Origin: Altererythrobacter sp. BO-6 | GTDB taxonomy: Bacteria > Pseudomonadota > Alphaproteobacteria > Sphingomonadales > Sphingomonadaceae | Assembly: GCF_011047315.1 (NCBI RefSeq) | Contig: NZ_CP049259.1 | Span: 2,585,001-2,649,000 of the forward strand | DNA: 64,000 nt | Direction of reading: 5' to 3' | Part shown: positions 7,526 through 18,616 of the stretch, in pieces | How the letters are laid out: each line of letters opens with the position of its first letter | Position numbering within the stretch: position 1 is the stretch's first letter | Notes under the pieces: model-generated | The model's input: only the letters and a program-made list of their open reading frames with translations | Databases searched by the model: none | Told to the model about the DNA's origin: nothing | Position numbers and translations under genes: made by a program

Positions 7526-9276
7526 ACGCACTTTCGGCCAGCGCGGCCATATCCACCGGCAGAGTCGAGCTCGTCACGTTCCGGCGCCAGTCACTTGCAC
7601 TGGCGCATTGGCGGGTGCTGTGGATTGCGTTGGTATTCGGGGCGGTCGCGGCCGCCGCACTGCTGCGCATCGCCTATCTCGGTGTCGCGGATCATGGCCC
7701 CGTGCGCACGTCGCTGGAGGAGGAGTTGCTGCCGCCGCGCGGCGAGATCACTGATCGCAATGGCGTGCCGCTGGCACGTGCCTTTCCTGCCTATGCCCTG
7801 TGGTTCAATCCCAAGGCGATGGGCGAAAGCGGATCGCCGCTGGTGAAGTCACCCCAGAAAGTTGCTGCGCGGCTCAAGGCGATCTTCCCCGAAATCGACG
7901 AGATCGAAATGGCCGAGCGGCTCGCCTCGGGCAAGGCGGGCTATTTGCGCCGCCGCGTGCTGCCCGAAGACGCGAACAAGGTTATGGCGATCGGCGAACT
8001 GGCATTGGAAATGCCGCGCGAGAATGACCGGCACTATCCGCAAGGAATGCTGGGCGCGCATGTGCTGGGCTATGTCAATTCGGATGGCCAGGGGCAGGTC
8101 GGGATGGAGCAGGTGCTGGATGCGCAGCTGCGCGATCCGGCGCTGCGCAGCCATTCGACGCCGCTGTCGATCGATATCCGTGTGCAGGGCGCTTTGGAAG
8201 ACGAGTTGCGGCGCGGGATGCTGGCAGTCAGCGCCGTTGGCGCGGCCGGTATCGTGCTCGATGTCGACACGGGAGAAGTGCTGGCGCTGGCCTCGCTGCC
8301 GGAGTTCGATCCCAATGCAGTAACCAGCGAAGACCTGGTCCTGCCCAAGGAACGCGCGGCGCTCGGCGAAACGCCGCGGGCATTCAACCGCGTGACGAAC
8401 CAGGTTTATGAGCTCGGTTCCACTTTCAAGCCGCTGACGGTCGCGGCCGCAATCGATGCCGGGGTGGTGCGCGATTTCGGCAAGCGCTGGAATGCCGAAC
8501 CGCTGCAAGTCGGACGCTTCACGATCAAGGATCTGAAGCCCAAAGGTGCCGACCTGAATGTGCCGGAAGCGCTGATTTTTTCCTCGAACACAGTCACTGC
8601 GCGTGTCGCGGACGAACTGGGCCCGGAACGTCTGCGCCGCACCATGATTGACCTCGGCATGAACGAGCGGCCCTATATCGAATTGCCGGCCCGCGGCTTC
8701 CCGCTATGGCCGGGTAGGGATTGGGCACGGCTGACGAATATGACGGTGAGCTATGGGCACGGCATTGCCGTTACTCCGCTGCACCTCGCCAGTGCCTACG
8801 CCTCTATGGTCAATGGCGGGATATGGCGCCCTGCGACGATGAACAAGCTCGCTGCCAACGAAGTGCCGCGTGGCCGCCGCGTGTTCAAGGCCTCTACCTC
8901 TTCTCGCATGCGCCAGCTGCTGCGCATGATCACCCTCTATGGCACCGGCAAGAATGCCGATGCACCGGGCTTCCGCGTTGGCGGCAAGACCGGCTCGGCT
9001 GAAAAACCGGGCGCTGGCGGCTACCGCAAGTCCAGCCTTGTTTCCACATTTGCCGCCGCCTTTCCAATGGATCGCCCGCGCTATGTTGTGATCGCAATGC
9101 TCGACGAACCGCATGGCACGGTCGCCAGTTCGTTCCAGCGCACCGCCGGATATACCGCCGCGCCGATCGTCGGCAGACTGGTGCCGCGGATCGGCCCGCT
9201 GCTGGGCGTGATGCCCGACAATACGCGCGACGTCGATCTGACCGACCTTCGCCCGCTAGTGCCGGAGAAACACTGA
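7522..9276 (+). CDS. ftsI: Peptidoglycan D,D-transpeptidase FtsI (PBP3)
   Basis: Septal class B penicillin-binding protein that crosslinks new peptidoglycan at the division site with FtsW. The 584 residues comprise a cytoplasmic start, one membrane helix (about residues 32-52), a pedestal domain and a C-terminal transpeptidase. The three active-site motifs are intact: Ser300-X-X-Lys303 (STFK), Ser354-Ser-Asn356 and Lys489-Thr-Gly491. It begins in an ATGA overlap with ftsL and its stop overlaps the murE start by one base. Confidence 0.96.
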   Translation: MNALSASAAISTGRVELVTFRRQSLALAHWRVLWIALVFGAVAAAALLRIAYLGVADHGPVRTSLEEELLPPRGEITDRNGVPLARAFPAYALWFNPKAMGESGSPLVKSPQKVAARLKAIFPEIDEIEMAERLASGKAGYLRRRVLPEDANKVMAIGELALEMPRENDRHYPQGMLGAHVLGYVNSDGQGQVGMEQVLDAQLRDPALRSHSTPLSIDIRVQGALEDELRRGMLAVSAVGAAGIVLDVDTGEVLALASLPEFDPNAVTSEDLVLPKERAALGETPRAFNRVTNQVYELGSTFKPLTVAAAIDAGVVRDFGKRWNAEPLQVGRFTIKDLKPKGADLNVPEALIFSSNTVTARVADELGPERLRRTMIDLGMNERPYIELPARGFPLWPGRDWARLTNMTVSYGHGIAVTPLHLASAYASMVNGGIWRPATMNKLAANEVPRGRRVFKASTSSRMRQLLRMITLYGTGKNADAPGFRVGGKTGSAEKPGAGGYRKSSLVSTFAAAFPMDRPRYVVIAMLDEPHGTVASSFQRTAGYTAAPIVGRLVPRIGPLLGVMPDNTRDVDLTDLRPLVPEKH

Positions 9277-10747
9277 TGCGGTTGGGGGCGCTCGCGGAAA
9301 AGGCTGGAATTGCGCTCGCATCGGGCGGCGAAGCCGAGGTGACCGGCTTTGCGATCGATCATCGCAAGGTGGCCCCCGGCACGGTCTTCGGCGCTTTCAG
9401 AGGCGCCAAATTCAATGGCGAAGACTTCATTCCCGCCGTGATCGAGGCCGGCGCTGTTGCGGTGGTTGCCCGGCCAGAAGCCGTTGTGGCTGGCGCTCCC
9501 CATATCGCCGACGCCGAACCGCGCCGCGCATTTGCACATCTGGCAGCCGCCTTCTTTACACCGGTCCCGCAAGTGATCGTTGCCGTCACCGGCACCAATG
9601 GCAAGACCTCCTGTGTCGAGATGACCCGCCAGCTGTGGCGGATGGCAGGCGAACGTTCGGCCAGCATCGGCACGCTGGGCGTGACGACCTCCGACGAGAG
9701 CATATCGACTGGCCTCACCACGCCCGATATCGTCACTTTCCTCAGCAATATGAGCGGCTTGGCGCGTGAGGGCGTGACCCATGTTGCCTATGAGGCTTCC
9801 AGCCACGGGCTCGACCAGTTCCGCAATGAAGGGGTGCTGGTTGCTGCGGGCGCCTTCACCAATCTCACTCGTGATCACCTTGATTATCACGGGACGATGG
9901 AAAGCTATTTCGCCGCCAAGATGCGGCTGTTTGACGATGTGCTGCAGCCGGGTGCTGCGGCGGTGATCTGGTGCGACGAGGAAGATTGCGAGTGGACTCG
10001 CCGGGCAATCGAGCATGCGCAAAAAGGTCGCTGCGCGTGCTTACAGTGGGCGAGCGGGGCGATTTTCTTCGCCTGCTCGCCCGCACGCCGACCCAGCTTG
10101 GCCAGACGCTTGAGATCGAACATGACGGCACACAGCGCACCATCAAGCTGCCGCTGATCGGTGCCTACCAGGTGGCCAATGCGCTGGTCTCTTGCGCATT
10201 GGCGATTTCGACCGGCAGCCCTGCAGAGCAGGTGCTGGATTCGGCGAACCGTTTGCAGCCAGTGCGCGGGCGGTTGGAGCGGGCGGCGATTACCGCAAAG
10301 GGCGCGCCGATCTATGTCGATTATGCCCACACGCCCGATGCGATTGAGGCCGCGATTGCGGCGCTGCGTCCGCATGTGGAAGGGCGCCTGATCACCGTTT
10401 TCGGGGCTGGTGGCGACCGCGACAAGGGCAAGCGCAGCGAAATGGGCGCTGCGGCGGCGGCTGGCAGCGAAGTGGTGATTGTGACCGATGACAACCCGCG
10501 CGGAGAGGATCCGGCTGCGATCCGAGCCGGGGTGCTGGCTGGCGCGCCAGGAGCAATCGAGATCGGCGACCGGCGCGCAGCCATCGCCGAGGCAATCCGC
10601 CAGGCCGGCGCAGGGGACATCGTGCTGGTCGCGGGCAAGGGGCACGAGCAGGGACAGATAATCGGGTCGGGAGACAATATGCGGGTTTTGCCGTTTGACG
10701 ATGTGCAGGTGGCGCGCGAATGCGCCGCACAAGAGGTTCAATCATGA
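9276..10747 (+). CDS. murE: UDP-MurNAc-tripeptide (meso-DAP) synthetase MurE, apparent frameshift
   Basis: Cytoplasmic ligase that adds meso-diaminopimelate to UDP-MurNAc-L-Ala-D-Glu. The N-terminal part (9276 to about 10020) has the ATP-binding GTNGKTS with Lys110; the C-terminal part is in the -1 frame and carries the meso-DAP-specifying DNPR motif (about 10491-10502). The switch is at an A5 run, 10021-10025. Adding one A restores AQKRSLRVLTVGERG and a normal 490-residue protein. As written the product would stop at 293 residues and lose its substrate domain. MurE is essential, so a homopolymer undercall is likely. The stop overlaps the murF start. Confidence 0.93.
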
Positions 10748-12222
10748 GTGCAATGACGGCTCTGCGCGCCTGGCCTGTTGAAGCCCGCGATGCCTTGCCG
10801 CAGGCGCTGTGGAGCGCGGCGCAAGTGGTCGCAGCAACCGGCGGGATTGCCAGCCATCAGTTCCAGGCATCCGGCGTCGAAATGGACTCGCGCGACGTGA
10901 AGCGCGGCGACCTGTTTGTGGCGCTCAAGGGCGAGGCGATGGACGGGCACAAGTTCCTGGGCGCAGCCTTCGCCAATGGCGCGGTGGCAGCGATCGTCGA
11001 CCGTCCGGTCGATTTCCCGCATGTTCTGGTTGAAGACACCACCGCGGCACTCCACGCGCTGGCGCATGCCGCGCGCGAGCGGGCGCAGGCGGTGCGCATC
11101 GGCATTACCGGCTCGGTCGGCAAGACCGGCGTGAAGGAAGCGATTTTCCAGGCGCTCGACCGCGCCAGCCGCGGCGCTGCGCATCGCAGCGTACGCAGCT
11201 ACAACAACCATGTCGGCGTGCCGCTGACGCTTGCGCGCATGTCGGCGAGAGCGAAGTTCGGCGTGTTCGAAATGGGCATGAACCATGCGGGCGAGATTGC
11301 CCCACTTGCGGCCCATGTCCGCCCGCATGTGGCGCTGATCACCACTATCGCCCCGGCGCATATCGAGAACCTCGGCAGCATGGAGGCGATCGCAGAGGAA
11401 AAGGCTGCGATCTTCTCTGGCCTGATGCCGGGCGGCACAGCAGTGATCCCGGCTGACAGCCCCTGGTGCGAGCAATTGCGTGCGATTGCAGAGCGTTATG
11501 CGGCGCGCGTGATCACATTCGGCACCTCGCCAGACGCAGATGTGCGCCTGCTTGATGCCATCCCGAGCGCCAATGGCGGCTCGCTGGTGACGGCGGATTT
11601 GGGCGATACGCGGCTATGCTATTCCGTGGCCGAGCCGGGCGAGCACTGGATCGCTAATTCGCTGGGCGTCATGGCGGCAGTGAAGGCGGCAGGCGGCGAT
11701 TTGGGCGCAGCCGGCCTCGCGCTGGCCGAGATGGGCGGGCTCAAAGGGCGCGGCGCGCGCCACCAGCTGAGCGTGCAAGGCGGAAAGGCGCTGCTGATCG
11801 ACGAAAGCTATAACGCCAACCCCGCATCGATGCGCGCGACGCTGCGTCAACTGGGGCAGACGCCCGCGACCCGCCGTATCGCGGTGCTGGGCAGCATGAA
11901 GGAACTGGGCGATTTCGGTCCGAAGTTCCATGCCCAGCTGGTCGAGCCGCTGTCAGAGGCGAAGGTCGACTATGTCGTACTGGTGGGCGAAGAGATGCGC
12001 GCCCTCGCGCGGGAATTGGGGAAAGCGAATGTGGTTTCGCTTGGCAATGTGGGCGGCTTCGCGCATTGCAATAACCCAGCTGAGGCGATTGCGGCGCTGG
12101 ACGAGTATGGCATCACCCATGGCGATGCGATCCTGGTCAAAGGTTCCAATTCGGTCGGTCTTGGCGCGCTGGTGTCACATTTTACGGGTCTGGCCGGGTC
12201 GAAGGACCAAAGCGGGACCTAG
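10744..12222 (+). CDS. murF: UDP-MurNAc-tripeptide--D-Ala-D-Ala ligase
   Basis: Adds D-Ala-D-Ala to the UDP-MurNAc tripeptide in the cytoplasm, completing the pentapeptide. The 492-residue protein has the Mur-ligase P-loop ITGSVGKTG (residues 121-129, Lys127), the central segment NHVGVPLTLAR and the C-terminal DESYNANP motif. The ATG at 10744 sits in an ATGA overlap with murE; an in-frame upstream ATG (10720) lies inside murE and is less likely. Length is normal. Confidence 0.95.
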   Translation: MSAMTALRAWPVEARDALPQALWSAAQVVAATGGIASHQFQASGVEMDSRDVKRGDLFVALKGEAMDGHKFLGAAFANGAVAAIVDRPVDFPHVLVEDTTAALHALAHAARERAQAVRIGITGSVGKTGVKEAIFQALDRASRGAAHRSVRSYNNHVGVPLTLARMSARAKFGVFEMGMNHAGEIAPLAAHVRPHVALITTIAPAHIENLGSMEAIAEEKAAIFSGLMPGGTAVIPADSPWCEQLRAIAERYAARVITFGTSPDADVRLLDAIPSANGGSLVTADLGDTRLCYSVAEPGEHWIANSLGVMAAVKAAGGDLGAAGLALAEMGGLKGRGARHQLSVQGGKALLIDESYNANPASMRATLRQLGQTPATRRIAVLGSMKELGDFGPKFHAQLVEPLSEAKVDYVVLVGEEMRALARELGKANVVSLGNVGGFAHCNNPAEAIAALDEYGITHGDAILVKGSNSVGLGALVSHFTGLAGSKDQSGT

Positions 12223-12231
12223 GATAATCGC

Positions 12232-13302
12232 ATGCTCTACCTGATCGCCGAATGGCTGGGTTTCGAAGGCGTCCTCAACCTCATACGCTACCAGACCTTT
12301 CGCGCCGGTGCGACGCTGATCACGGCGCTGTTTTTCGGCCTGTTGATCGGCCCGCGCTTCATCAACCTTTTGCGCGTGCGCCAGGGGAAGGGGCAGCCGA
12401 TCCGCGAGGATGGGCCGCAATCGCACCTGGCGAAGCGCGGCACGCCCACCATGGGCGGGCTGATGATCCTGGTGTCGCTCACCTTCTCGCTGCTCTTGTG
12501 GATGGACCTTTCCAATCCGCTGGTTTGGGCCTGTTTCGCGGTCACAATCGGTTTCGGGGTGATCGGTTTCCTCGACGACTATGACAAGGTATCCAAGGCG
12601 AGCCATCGCGGCGTTTCGGGCAAGGTCCGGCTGCTGCTGGAGTTCATCGTCGCGGGCGTGGCGTCGTGGATCATTGTTAGCCAGGTCAGCACCAATCTCT
12701 ACGTGCCGTTCCTTAGCGGGGTGTCGATCCCGCTCGGGCCGTTCTATTTCCTGTTTGCGGCAACGATCATCGTCGGTTTCGGCAATGCCGTGAATTTGAC
12801 TGACGGGCTGGACGGGCTGGCGATCATGCCGGTGATCATCGCTGCAGGTACCTTCGCGATCATCGCCTATCTTGTCGGGCGCGTCGACTTTTCTGCCTAT
12901 CTCGGCATCCCGCATGTGCCGGGCGCGGGCGAACTGGCGATCTTCTGCGCGGCGATAATGGGAGCGGGGCTCGCCTTCCTGTGGTTCAACGCGCCCCCTG
13001 CTGCGGTGTTCATGGGCGACACCGGCTCACTCGCCCTTGGCGGCGCGCTCGGCGCGATTGCCGTTGCCAGCCATCACGAGATCGTGCTGCTGATCGTGGG
13101 CGGGTTGTTCGTGGTCGAAACCGCCAGCGTCATCATCCAGGTGTTCTGGTTCAAGCGCACCGGCAAGCGGGTGTTCCGCATGGCGCCGATCCACCACCAT
13201 TTCGAACAACTCGGCTGGAGCGAAAGCAAGGTCGTGATCCGCTTCTGGATCATCGCGATCGTGCTGGCGATGGCGGGCCTTGCCACGCTGAAGCTGAGGT
13301 GA
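12232..13302 (+). CDS. mraY: Phospho-N-acetylmuramoyl-pentapeptide-transferase
   Basis: Integral membrane enzyme that transfers phospho-MurNAc-pentapeptide to undecaprenyl phosphate, giving lipid I. The 356 residues contain about ten hydrophobic helices and the family signatures: the Asp-rich LDDYDK (Asp115-Asp116), [12 protein letters not shown] and the HHHFE motif near the C-terminus. Length matches other MraY proteins. It starts 9 bp after murF and is followed 7 bp later by murD. Confidence 0.97.
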   Translation: MLYLIAEWLGFEGVLNLIRYQTFRAGATLITALFFGLLIGPRFINLLRVRQGKGQPIREDGPQSHLAKRGTPTMGGLMILVSLTFSLLLWMDLSNPLVWACFAVTIGFGVIGFLDDYDKVSKASHRGVSGKVRLLLEFIVAGVASWIIVSQVSTNLYVPFLSGVSIPLGPFYFLFAATIIVGFGNAVNLTDGLDGLAIMPVIIAAGTFAIIAYLVGRVDFSAYLGIPHVPGAGELAIFCAAIMGAGLAFLWFNAPPAAVFMGDTGSLALGGALGAIAVASHHEIVLLIVGGLFVVETASVIIQVFWFKRTGKRVFRMAPIHHHFEQLGWSESKVVIRFWIIAIVLAMAGLATLKLR

Positions 13303-13309
13303 CGCGCCG

Positions 13310-14677
13310 GTGATCACCGCCCAGGCCTTTTCCGGAAAGAGCTATGCGGTGCTTGGCCTCGCGCGCTCGGGCGCGGCGACGGTCGAGGCCTTGCTGGCAA
13401 GCGGCGCGCGGGTGGTCGCATGGGACCGGCAGGATGTCGCGCGCGCGCCCTTCGTGGGGCGCTGCGAACTGGCCGATCCGCTGGAAATGGATCTGACGGG
13501 CTTTGACGGCGTGGTGGTGTCACCTGGCGTGCCGCTCAACACGCACCCGATCAAGCCGCATGCGGAGAAATTCGGCGTGCCGGTGATCGGCGATATCGAA
13601 CTGTTCGCGCAGGCTCGGCCAGAGCTGCCGCCGCACAAGGTGGTGGGGATTACCGGCACCAATGGCAAATCGACCACCACCGCGCTGGTGCACCATATCC
13701 TGAAGACCGCGGGCGTACCGACGACGATGGGCGGGAATATCGGCCTGCCGATCCTGGCGCAGGACCCGCTTCCAGAAGGCGGAGTTTATGTGCTCGAACT
13801 GTCGAGCTACCAGATCGACCTGACCTTCAGCCTCGATTGCGATGTCGCGGTGCTGCTCAACATCACACCCGATCATCTGGACCGGTATGATGGCAGCTTC
13901 GAGAAATATGCCGCGAGCAAGGCACGGTTGTTCGAGATGCAGTCCGCCCAAAGGTTAGCGGTCGTCGAATATGCGGCTGAAGCTGATCTTGATGTTCTGG
14001 ATGGAGCGTCCGAACAGCTTTCGATCCAATTCATCGACAAGGTTGATCTGCCGAGCGGACAAAAGGACTGGCCGTCGTTACAAGGCCCGCATAATCTGCA
14101 AAATACTCAGGCCGCAGTGGTTGCTTGTCGTGCGCTTGGGCTGACCGACGTTGTCATCGGAGAAGGCCTCCGCACCTTCACTGGCCTGCCTCACCGCATG
14201 GAGCGCGTCGCCACCTACAACGGCGTGCTGTTCGTCAACGACAGCAAGGCGACGAACACCGACAGTGCTGCACCGGCACTGGCTGCGTTCCCGCCCGATC
14301 CGGCGATCAATAATGGCGCGCCGCGCATTCACTGGATCGTAGGCGGATTGCCCAAGGAAGACGGGCTCGGCGCAACCGAGGCACATCTCGCCAACGTCAA
14401 GGCCGCCTATACCATCGGCGAAGCCGGGCCGCGCTTTGCCGAACTGCTTGAAGGACGCGTGCCGGTCGATCGCAGCGAGATGGTCGATGCTGCAGTCCGC
14501 CGCGCCATGCGGGTTACGGTGCCCGGTGACGTGATCCTGCTCTCGCCCGCCTGCGCCAGCTTCGACCAATTCAAGGATTTCGAACGCCGCGGCGAGCATT
14601 TCCGCCAGATCGTCGCCGCGCTGACCGGCGCGAGCCAAGACAAGCAGGCGGCGATGGCGGCGGGAGACAACGCATGA
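13310..14677 (+). CDS. murD: UDP-MurNAc-L-alanine--D-glutamate ligase
   Basis: Cytoplasmic Mur ligase that adds D-Glu to UDP-MurNAc-L-Ala. The 455-residue protein has a Rossmann-type start (YAVLGLARSG), the ATP loop GTNGKST with Lys120, and the C-terminal NDSKATN and LSPACASFDQF segments typical of MurD. It uses a GTG start 7 bp after mraY; no ATG lies in frame before the conserved start. Its last bases overlap ftsW in ATGA. Confidence 0.96.
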   Translation: MITAQAFSGKSYAVLGLARSGAATVEALLASGARVVAWDRQDVARAPFVGRCELADPLEMDLTGFDGVVVSPGVPLNTHPIKPHAEKFGVPVIGDIELFAQARPELPPHKVVGITGTNGKSTTTALVHHILKTAGVPTTMGGNIGLPILAQDPLPEGGVYVLELSSYQIDLTFSLDCDVAVLLNITPDHLDRYDGSFEKYAASKARLFEMQSAQRLAVVEYAAEADLDVLDGASEQLSIQFIDKVDLPSGQKDWPSLQGPHNLQNTQAAVVACRALGLTDVVIGEGLRTFTGLPHRMERVATYNGVLFVNDSKATNTDSAAPALAAFPPDPAINNGAPRIHWIVGGLPKEDGLGATEAHLANVKAAYTIGEAGPRFAELLEGRVPVDRSEMVDAAVRRAMRVTVPGDVILLSPACASFDQFKDFERRGEHFRQIVAALTGASQDKQAAMAAGDNA

Positions 14678-15903
14678 GCACCGTCAAGCCCTATATCCCG
14701 CACCATCGCAGCCGCAGGCCCGGGCCGGGCAACCCCTTGCAGATCGACTGGCAAGCCGAGCTGCGCATCTGGTGGCGCGAACTGGACAAGGTGCTGCTGG
14801 GTCTCGTCCTCGTACTGATGCTGATTGGCACAGCAGGGGTCGCCGCCGGATCGCCGGCCAGTGCCTCGCGCCTGTCGACGGCCGAGGTCCAACTCAGCGA
14901 ATTCCATTTCTTCCGCCAGCACATCGTGTGGCAGATGATCGGCCTCAGCGTGATGATCGGCGCATCCTTGCTGTCGCGCGAACGGGCGAGGCAGGCGGGC
15001 ATTCTGCTCGCTTCGGGCATGCTGGTGATGCTGGCGCTGGTGCCGGTGATCGGTTTTGAGGTGAACGGCGCGAAGCGCTGGATCAACCTCGGCTTTTCGC
15101 TCCAGCCGTCCGAGTTCCTCAAGCCCGGCTTCGCGGTGCTGCTGGCGTGGATCCTCAGCCTGCGCCAGCGGGACCCTGAACTGCCGGTGCTGACCTTTGC
15201 CTCGGCGATCATGGCGCTGATCGCGCTGTTCCTGATGCTTCAGCCAAACCTCGGCGATACCATGCTATTCGCCGGGATCTGGTTCGTGCTGGTATTGCTG
15301 TCAGGCATCAGCGTGCAGCGGCTGAGCGTGCTGGTAGGCGTCGGCATCGTCGGCCTGACGGCAGCCTATTTCCTCTATGACAACGCCCGCCACCGGATCG
15401 ATTCCTTCCTGGGCGGCGGCACCGCCTTCGACCAGGTCGATCTGGCGCAGCGTACGCTTCTGGCTGGCGGCTGGACGGGGACGGGGCTATGGCTGGGCGT
15501 TCGCAAGATGAACCTGCCTGAAGCTCATACGGACTATATCTTTTCAGTAATCGGCGAGGAATTCGGCCTGTTGACCTGCGCCATCATCGTGGTGCTTTAC
15601 CTGGCGCTGATCTGGCGCGTGCTGGTGCGGCTGGTGGATGAGGAAAACCTGTTTGCCGTGCTGGCAGGCACTGGCCTGGTCGCAGCGATCGGCGGGCAGG
15701 CCTTCATCAACATCCTTGTCAATTTGCAGCTGTTCCCGTCCAAGGGTATGACGCTGCCGCTGGTCAGCTATGGCGGTTCATCCACGATCGCCACCTGCCT
15801 GACGGTTGGCCTGTTGCTGGCAATTACCCGCCGCAATCCATTCCTGCGGCGCCAGACCCCGGGGCTCAAGGCGCTGCTCGAACGCAAGGACGATGCCGCA
15901 TGA
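14674..15903 (+). CDS. ftsW: Septal peptidoglycan glycosyltransferase FtsW
   Basis: SEDS-family polytopic membrane protein that polymerises lipid II at the septum together with FtsI. The 409 residues include about ten hydrophobic segments after a 40-residue basic cytoplasmic start. Family features include GAKRWI, LQPSEF (at about residues 131-147) and the C-terminal PLVSYGGSS motif. It overlaps murD and murG by 4 nt on each side. Confidence 0.96.
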   Translation: MSTVKPYIPHHRSRRPGPGNPLQIDWQAELRIWWRELDKVLLGLVLVLMLIGTAGVAAGSPASASRLSTAEVQLSEFHFFRQHIVWQMIGLSVMIGASLLSRERARQAGILLASGMLVMLALVPVIGFEVNGAKRWINLGFSLQPSEFLKPGFAVLLAWILSLRQRDPELPVLTFASAIMALIALFLMLQPNLGDTMLFAGIWFVLVLLSGISVQRLSVLVGVGIVGLTAAYFLYDNARHRIDSFLGGGTAFDQVDLAQRTLLAGGWTGTGLWLGVRKMNLPEAHTDYIFSVIGEEFGLLTCAIIVVLYLALIWRVLVRLVDEENLFAVLAGTGLVAAIGGQAFINILVNLQLFPSKGMTLPLVSYGGSSTIATCLTVGLLLAITRRNPFLRRQTPGLKALLERKDDAA

Positions 15904-17186
15904 ACGGCCAGACCCGCACCGGCGCCAGCCGCCACTATGTGCTTGCCGCAGGGGGCACTGGCGGCCATCTGATCCCGGCATTTGCGCTGGCGACCGAGCT
16001 TGACCGGCGCGGCCACCACGTCGCGCTGATCACCGATGAACGGGGCGCCTCGATCCCCGGCAAGCCCGATTTCCTGCCTGCGCATGTCATCCCTGCCGGC
16101 CGCTTCGGCAAGAACCCGCTCCGCTGGATTGGAGGGATCAGGTCCGTGCTCGAAGGGCGGGCCATGGCCCACCGCCTGTTTGACAGCTTCGCGCCAAGCG
16201 CGGTGGTCGGCTTTGGCGGTTATCCCGCGTTTCCGGCCATGCTTGCCGCTACCGGCGCTGGCATTCCCACAGTGATCCATGAACAGAACGCGGTGCTGGG
16301 CCGCGTCAACCGCCTGCTGGCCGGACGGGTGGATGCGATTGCGACCGCCTATCTCGAAGTCGAGCGGCTCAAGCACAAGCATATCGACAAGGTGCATGTG
16401 GTCGGCAACCCTGTGCGGCCCGAAGTGCTGGCGCTGCGCGATGAGGATTATCCGCCGTTTACCGAGGACGGGCTGCTCAAGGTGCTGGTGACCGGCGGCA
16501 GCCAGGGCGCTCGGGTGCTTTCCGAAGTGGTGCCCGATGGCCTGGCGATGTTGCCTCCTGCGCTGCGCCAGCGGCTGCAAGTGACGCAGCAATGCCGCGC
16601 GGAAGACCTCGACCGGGTGCGCGAACGCTATCGCGCGCATGATATCCCAGCAGAGCTCGGCACCTATTTCGAGGACATGGAGGCGCGGCTTGCCGATTGC
16701 CACCTGTTCATCGGGCGGGCGGGCGCGTCGACCATTGCCGAGCTGACCGCAGTCGGCCGCCCGGCGATCCTGATCCCGCTGCCGATCGCGACCGATGACC
16801 ACCAGGCCGCGAACACCCGCGAAATGGTGAAGGCAGGCGGGGCGCGGATGATCCGCCAGCCGGCGGTGACGGTGAAGGAAGTCACAGGCTGGGATGACAA
16901 GGACAATCGCGAGCGCGTGGCCCAGTCCGACGCCTTCCAGAAACTGTCGAAGGATATCTCGCTGCAGATCCAGGCCATGGCAATGGCGCCGCAGACGCTC
17001 GCCAATGCCGCCCATGCCGCTTGGAACTGCGGCCGCCCGCATGCCGCGCGCGACCTGGCCGACCTGGTCGAGAGCTTTGGCGGGGTCGATCTGATGGATG
17101 TGATTCGCGTGAGCGGAGACGCACGCGAGCGTGCAGGAGAGGGTGCGCGCACGGCAGGTGCTGCCAATCGGGACCGCGCCGAATGA
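15900..17186 (+). CDS. murG: UDP-GlcNAc--undecaprenyl-PP-MurNAc-pentapeptide GlcNAc transferase
   Basis: Peripheral membrane GT28 enzyme that converts lipid I to lipid II. The donor-binding Gly loop GGTGGH is at residues 18-23, and [14 protein letters not shown] and the [12 protein letters not shown] acceptor segment follow. At 428 residues it is longer than most MurG proteins; about 25 C-terminal residues after LVESFGG are extra, ending in a Gly/Arg-rich tail. It starts in an ATGA overlap with ftsW and its stop overlaps the murC start. Confidence 0.95.
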   Translation: MNGQTRTGASRHYVLAAGGTGGHLIPAFALATELDRRGHHVALITDERGASIPGKPDFLPAHVIPAGRFGKNPLRWIGGIRSVLEGRAMAHRLFDSFAPSAVVGFGGYPAFPAMLAATGAGIPTVIHEQNAVLGRVNRLLAGRVDAIATAYLEVERLKHKHIDKVHVVGNPVRPEVLALRDEDYPPFTEDGLLKVLVTGGSQGARVLSEVVPDGLAMLPPALRQRLQVTQQCRAEDLDRVRERYRAHDIPAELGTYFEDMEARLADCHLFIGRAGASTIAELTAVGRPAILIPLPIATDDHQAANTREMVKAGGARMIRQPAVTVKEVTGWDDKDNRERVAQSDAFQKLSKDISLQIQAMAMAPQTLANAAHAAWNCGRPHAARDLADLVESFGGVDLMDVIRVSGDARERAGEGARTAGAANRDRAE

Positions 17187-18616
17187 AGGGCGTCGGGACT
17201 GATATCGGGACGATCCATTTCGTCGGCATCGGCGGGATCGGCATGTCCGGCATCGCCGAGGTGATGCACAACCTTGGCTACAAGGTGCAGGGCTCGGACA
17301 TTTCCGAAGGGCCCAGCGTCGAACGGCTGCGGGCACGCGGGATCGAAGTGATGGTTGGCCATGCGCGCGAGAATGTGGACGGCGCGGCCGTTGTCGTAAC
17401 CTCAACCGCTGTGCGCCGCACCAACCCCGAAGTGGCCGCAGCGCTGGAAAACCGCATCCCCGTGGTTCGCCGTGCGGAGATGCTGGCCGAGCTGATGCGC
17501 CTGAAGTCGACCGTCGCGGTTGCCGGCACGCATGGCAAGACCACCACCACCAGCATGATCGCCGCGCTGCTCGACCGCGGCGGGATCGATCCCACGGTGA
17601 TCAATGGCGGGATCATCGAGCAGTATGGCTCGAATGCGCGGCTGGGCGCGTCGGACTGGATGGTGGTCGAGGCCGACGAAAGCGATGGCAGCTTCCTGCG
17701 GCTCGACGGCACGATCGCGGTCGTAACCAATATCGATCCCGAGCATCTCGATCACTACGGCGATTTCGACGGTGTGAAGCGCGCCTTCGTGGAATTCATC
17801 CACAACGTGCCGTTCTATGGCGCGGCGGTGCTGTGCATCGACCACCCCGAAGTGCAGGCGGTGATCGGCCAGGTGCGTGACCGCAAGGTGGTAACCTATG
17901 GCTTCTCGCTCCAGGCCGACATCTGCGGGGTAAACATTCGCCCAGATGCGGGCGGCAATGTGTTCGACGTCATGGTTCGCCAGCGCGGAGAGGAAGATCG
18001 CCGGATCGAAGGCGTGCGCTTGCCGATGCCCGGTCGCCACAATGTCCAGAACGCACTGGCGGCGATTGCCGTCGCGATCGAGATGGGCTGCGATGATGAG
18101 GTGATCCGCCAAGGCTTTGGCGCATTCGGCGGAGTGCGGCGGCGCTTCACCAAGGTTGGCGAGGTGGCCGGCGCGACCGTTATTGACGATTACGCTCATC
18201 ACCCGGTCGAAATCCAGGCCGTGCTGGCCGCCGCGCGCGAGGCCGTCGGTGGCGAAAATGGCGGACGCGTGATTGCGGTCGCCCAGCCGCACCGCTTTAC
18301 CCGCCTGCGTGATTTGATGGACGAGTTCCAGAGCTGCTTTAACGACGCTGACCAGGTCTACGTGACGCCGGTCTACACCGCTGGCGAAGACCCGATCGAA
18401 GGCATCAATGCCGAAGCGCTGGTGGCCGGACTGAAATCGCGCGGGCATCGCGCCGCCGCGACCGTCGCAGACCAGCAGGAACTGGCGCAGGTGCTGGCAG
18501 GCACTCTTTCTGCGGGCGATATCGTGGTCTGCCTGGGGGCGGGCGATATCACCAAATGGGCTGCCGGGCTCGCACCGGCGATTGGCAATGCGATTGCTGG
18601 GGCGCAGTCGGAATGA
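17183..18616 (+). CDS. murC: UDP-N-acetylmuramate--L-alanine ligase
   Basis: First Mur ligase, joining L-Ala to UDP-MurNAc in the cytoplasm. The 477-residue product starts at MKGVGTD in an ATGA overlap with murG; the longer open frame upstream is non-conserved. Visible motifs are the nucleotide fold GIGGIGMSG, the P-loop GTHGKTTT (Lys119), EADESDGSF and DDYAHHP. Its stop overlaps the ATG of murB. Confidence 0.96.
   Translation: MKGVGTDIGTIHFVGIGGIGMSGIAEVMHNLGYKVQGSDISEGPSVERLRARGIEVMVGHARENVDGAAVVVTSTAVRRTNPEVAAALENRIPVVRRAEMLAELMRLKSTVAVAGTHGKTTTTSMIAALLDRGGIDPTVINGGIIEQYGSNARLGASDWMVVEADESDGSFLRLDGTIAVVTNIDPEHLDHYGDFDGVKRAFVEFIHNVPFYGAAVLCIDHPEVQAVIGQVRDRKVVTYGFSLQADICGVNIRPDAGGNVFDVMVRQRGEEDRRIEGVRLPMPGRHNVQNALAAIAVAIEMGCDDEVIRQGFGAFGGVRRRFTKVGEVAGATVIDDYAHHPVEIQAVLAAAREAVGGENGGRVIAVAQPHRFTRLRDLMDEFQSCFNDADQVYVTPVYTAGEDPIEGINAEALVAGLKSRGHRAAATVADQQELAQVLAGTLSAGDIVVCLGAGDITKWAAGLAPAIGNAIAGAQSE

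Noticed and set aside
15768..17405. 545-codon minus-strand ORF across ftsW-murG-murC
   Set aside because: It spans three conserved plus-strand genes and has His/Arg-rich shadow composition.
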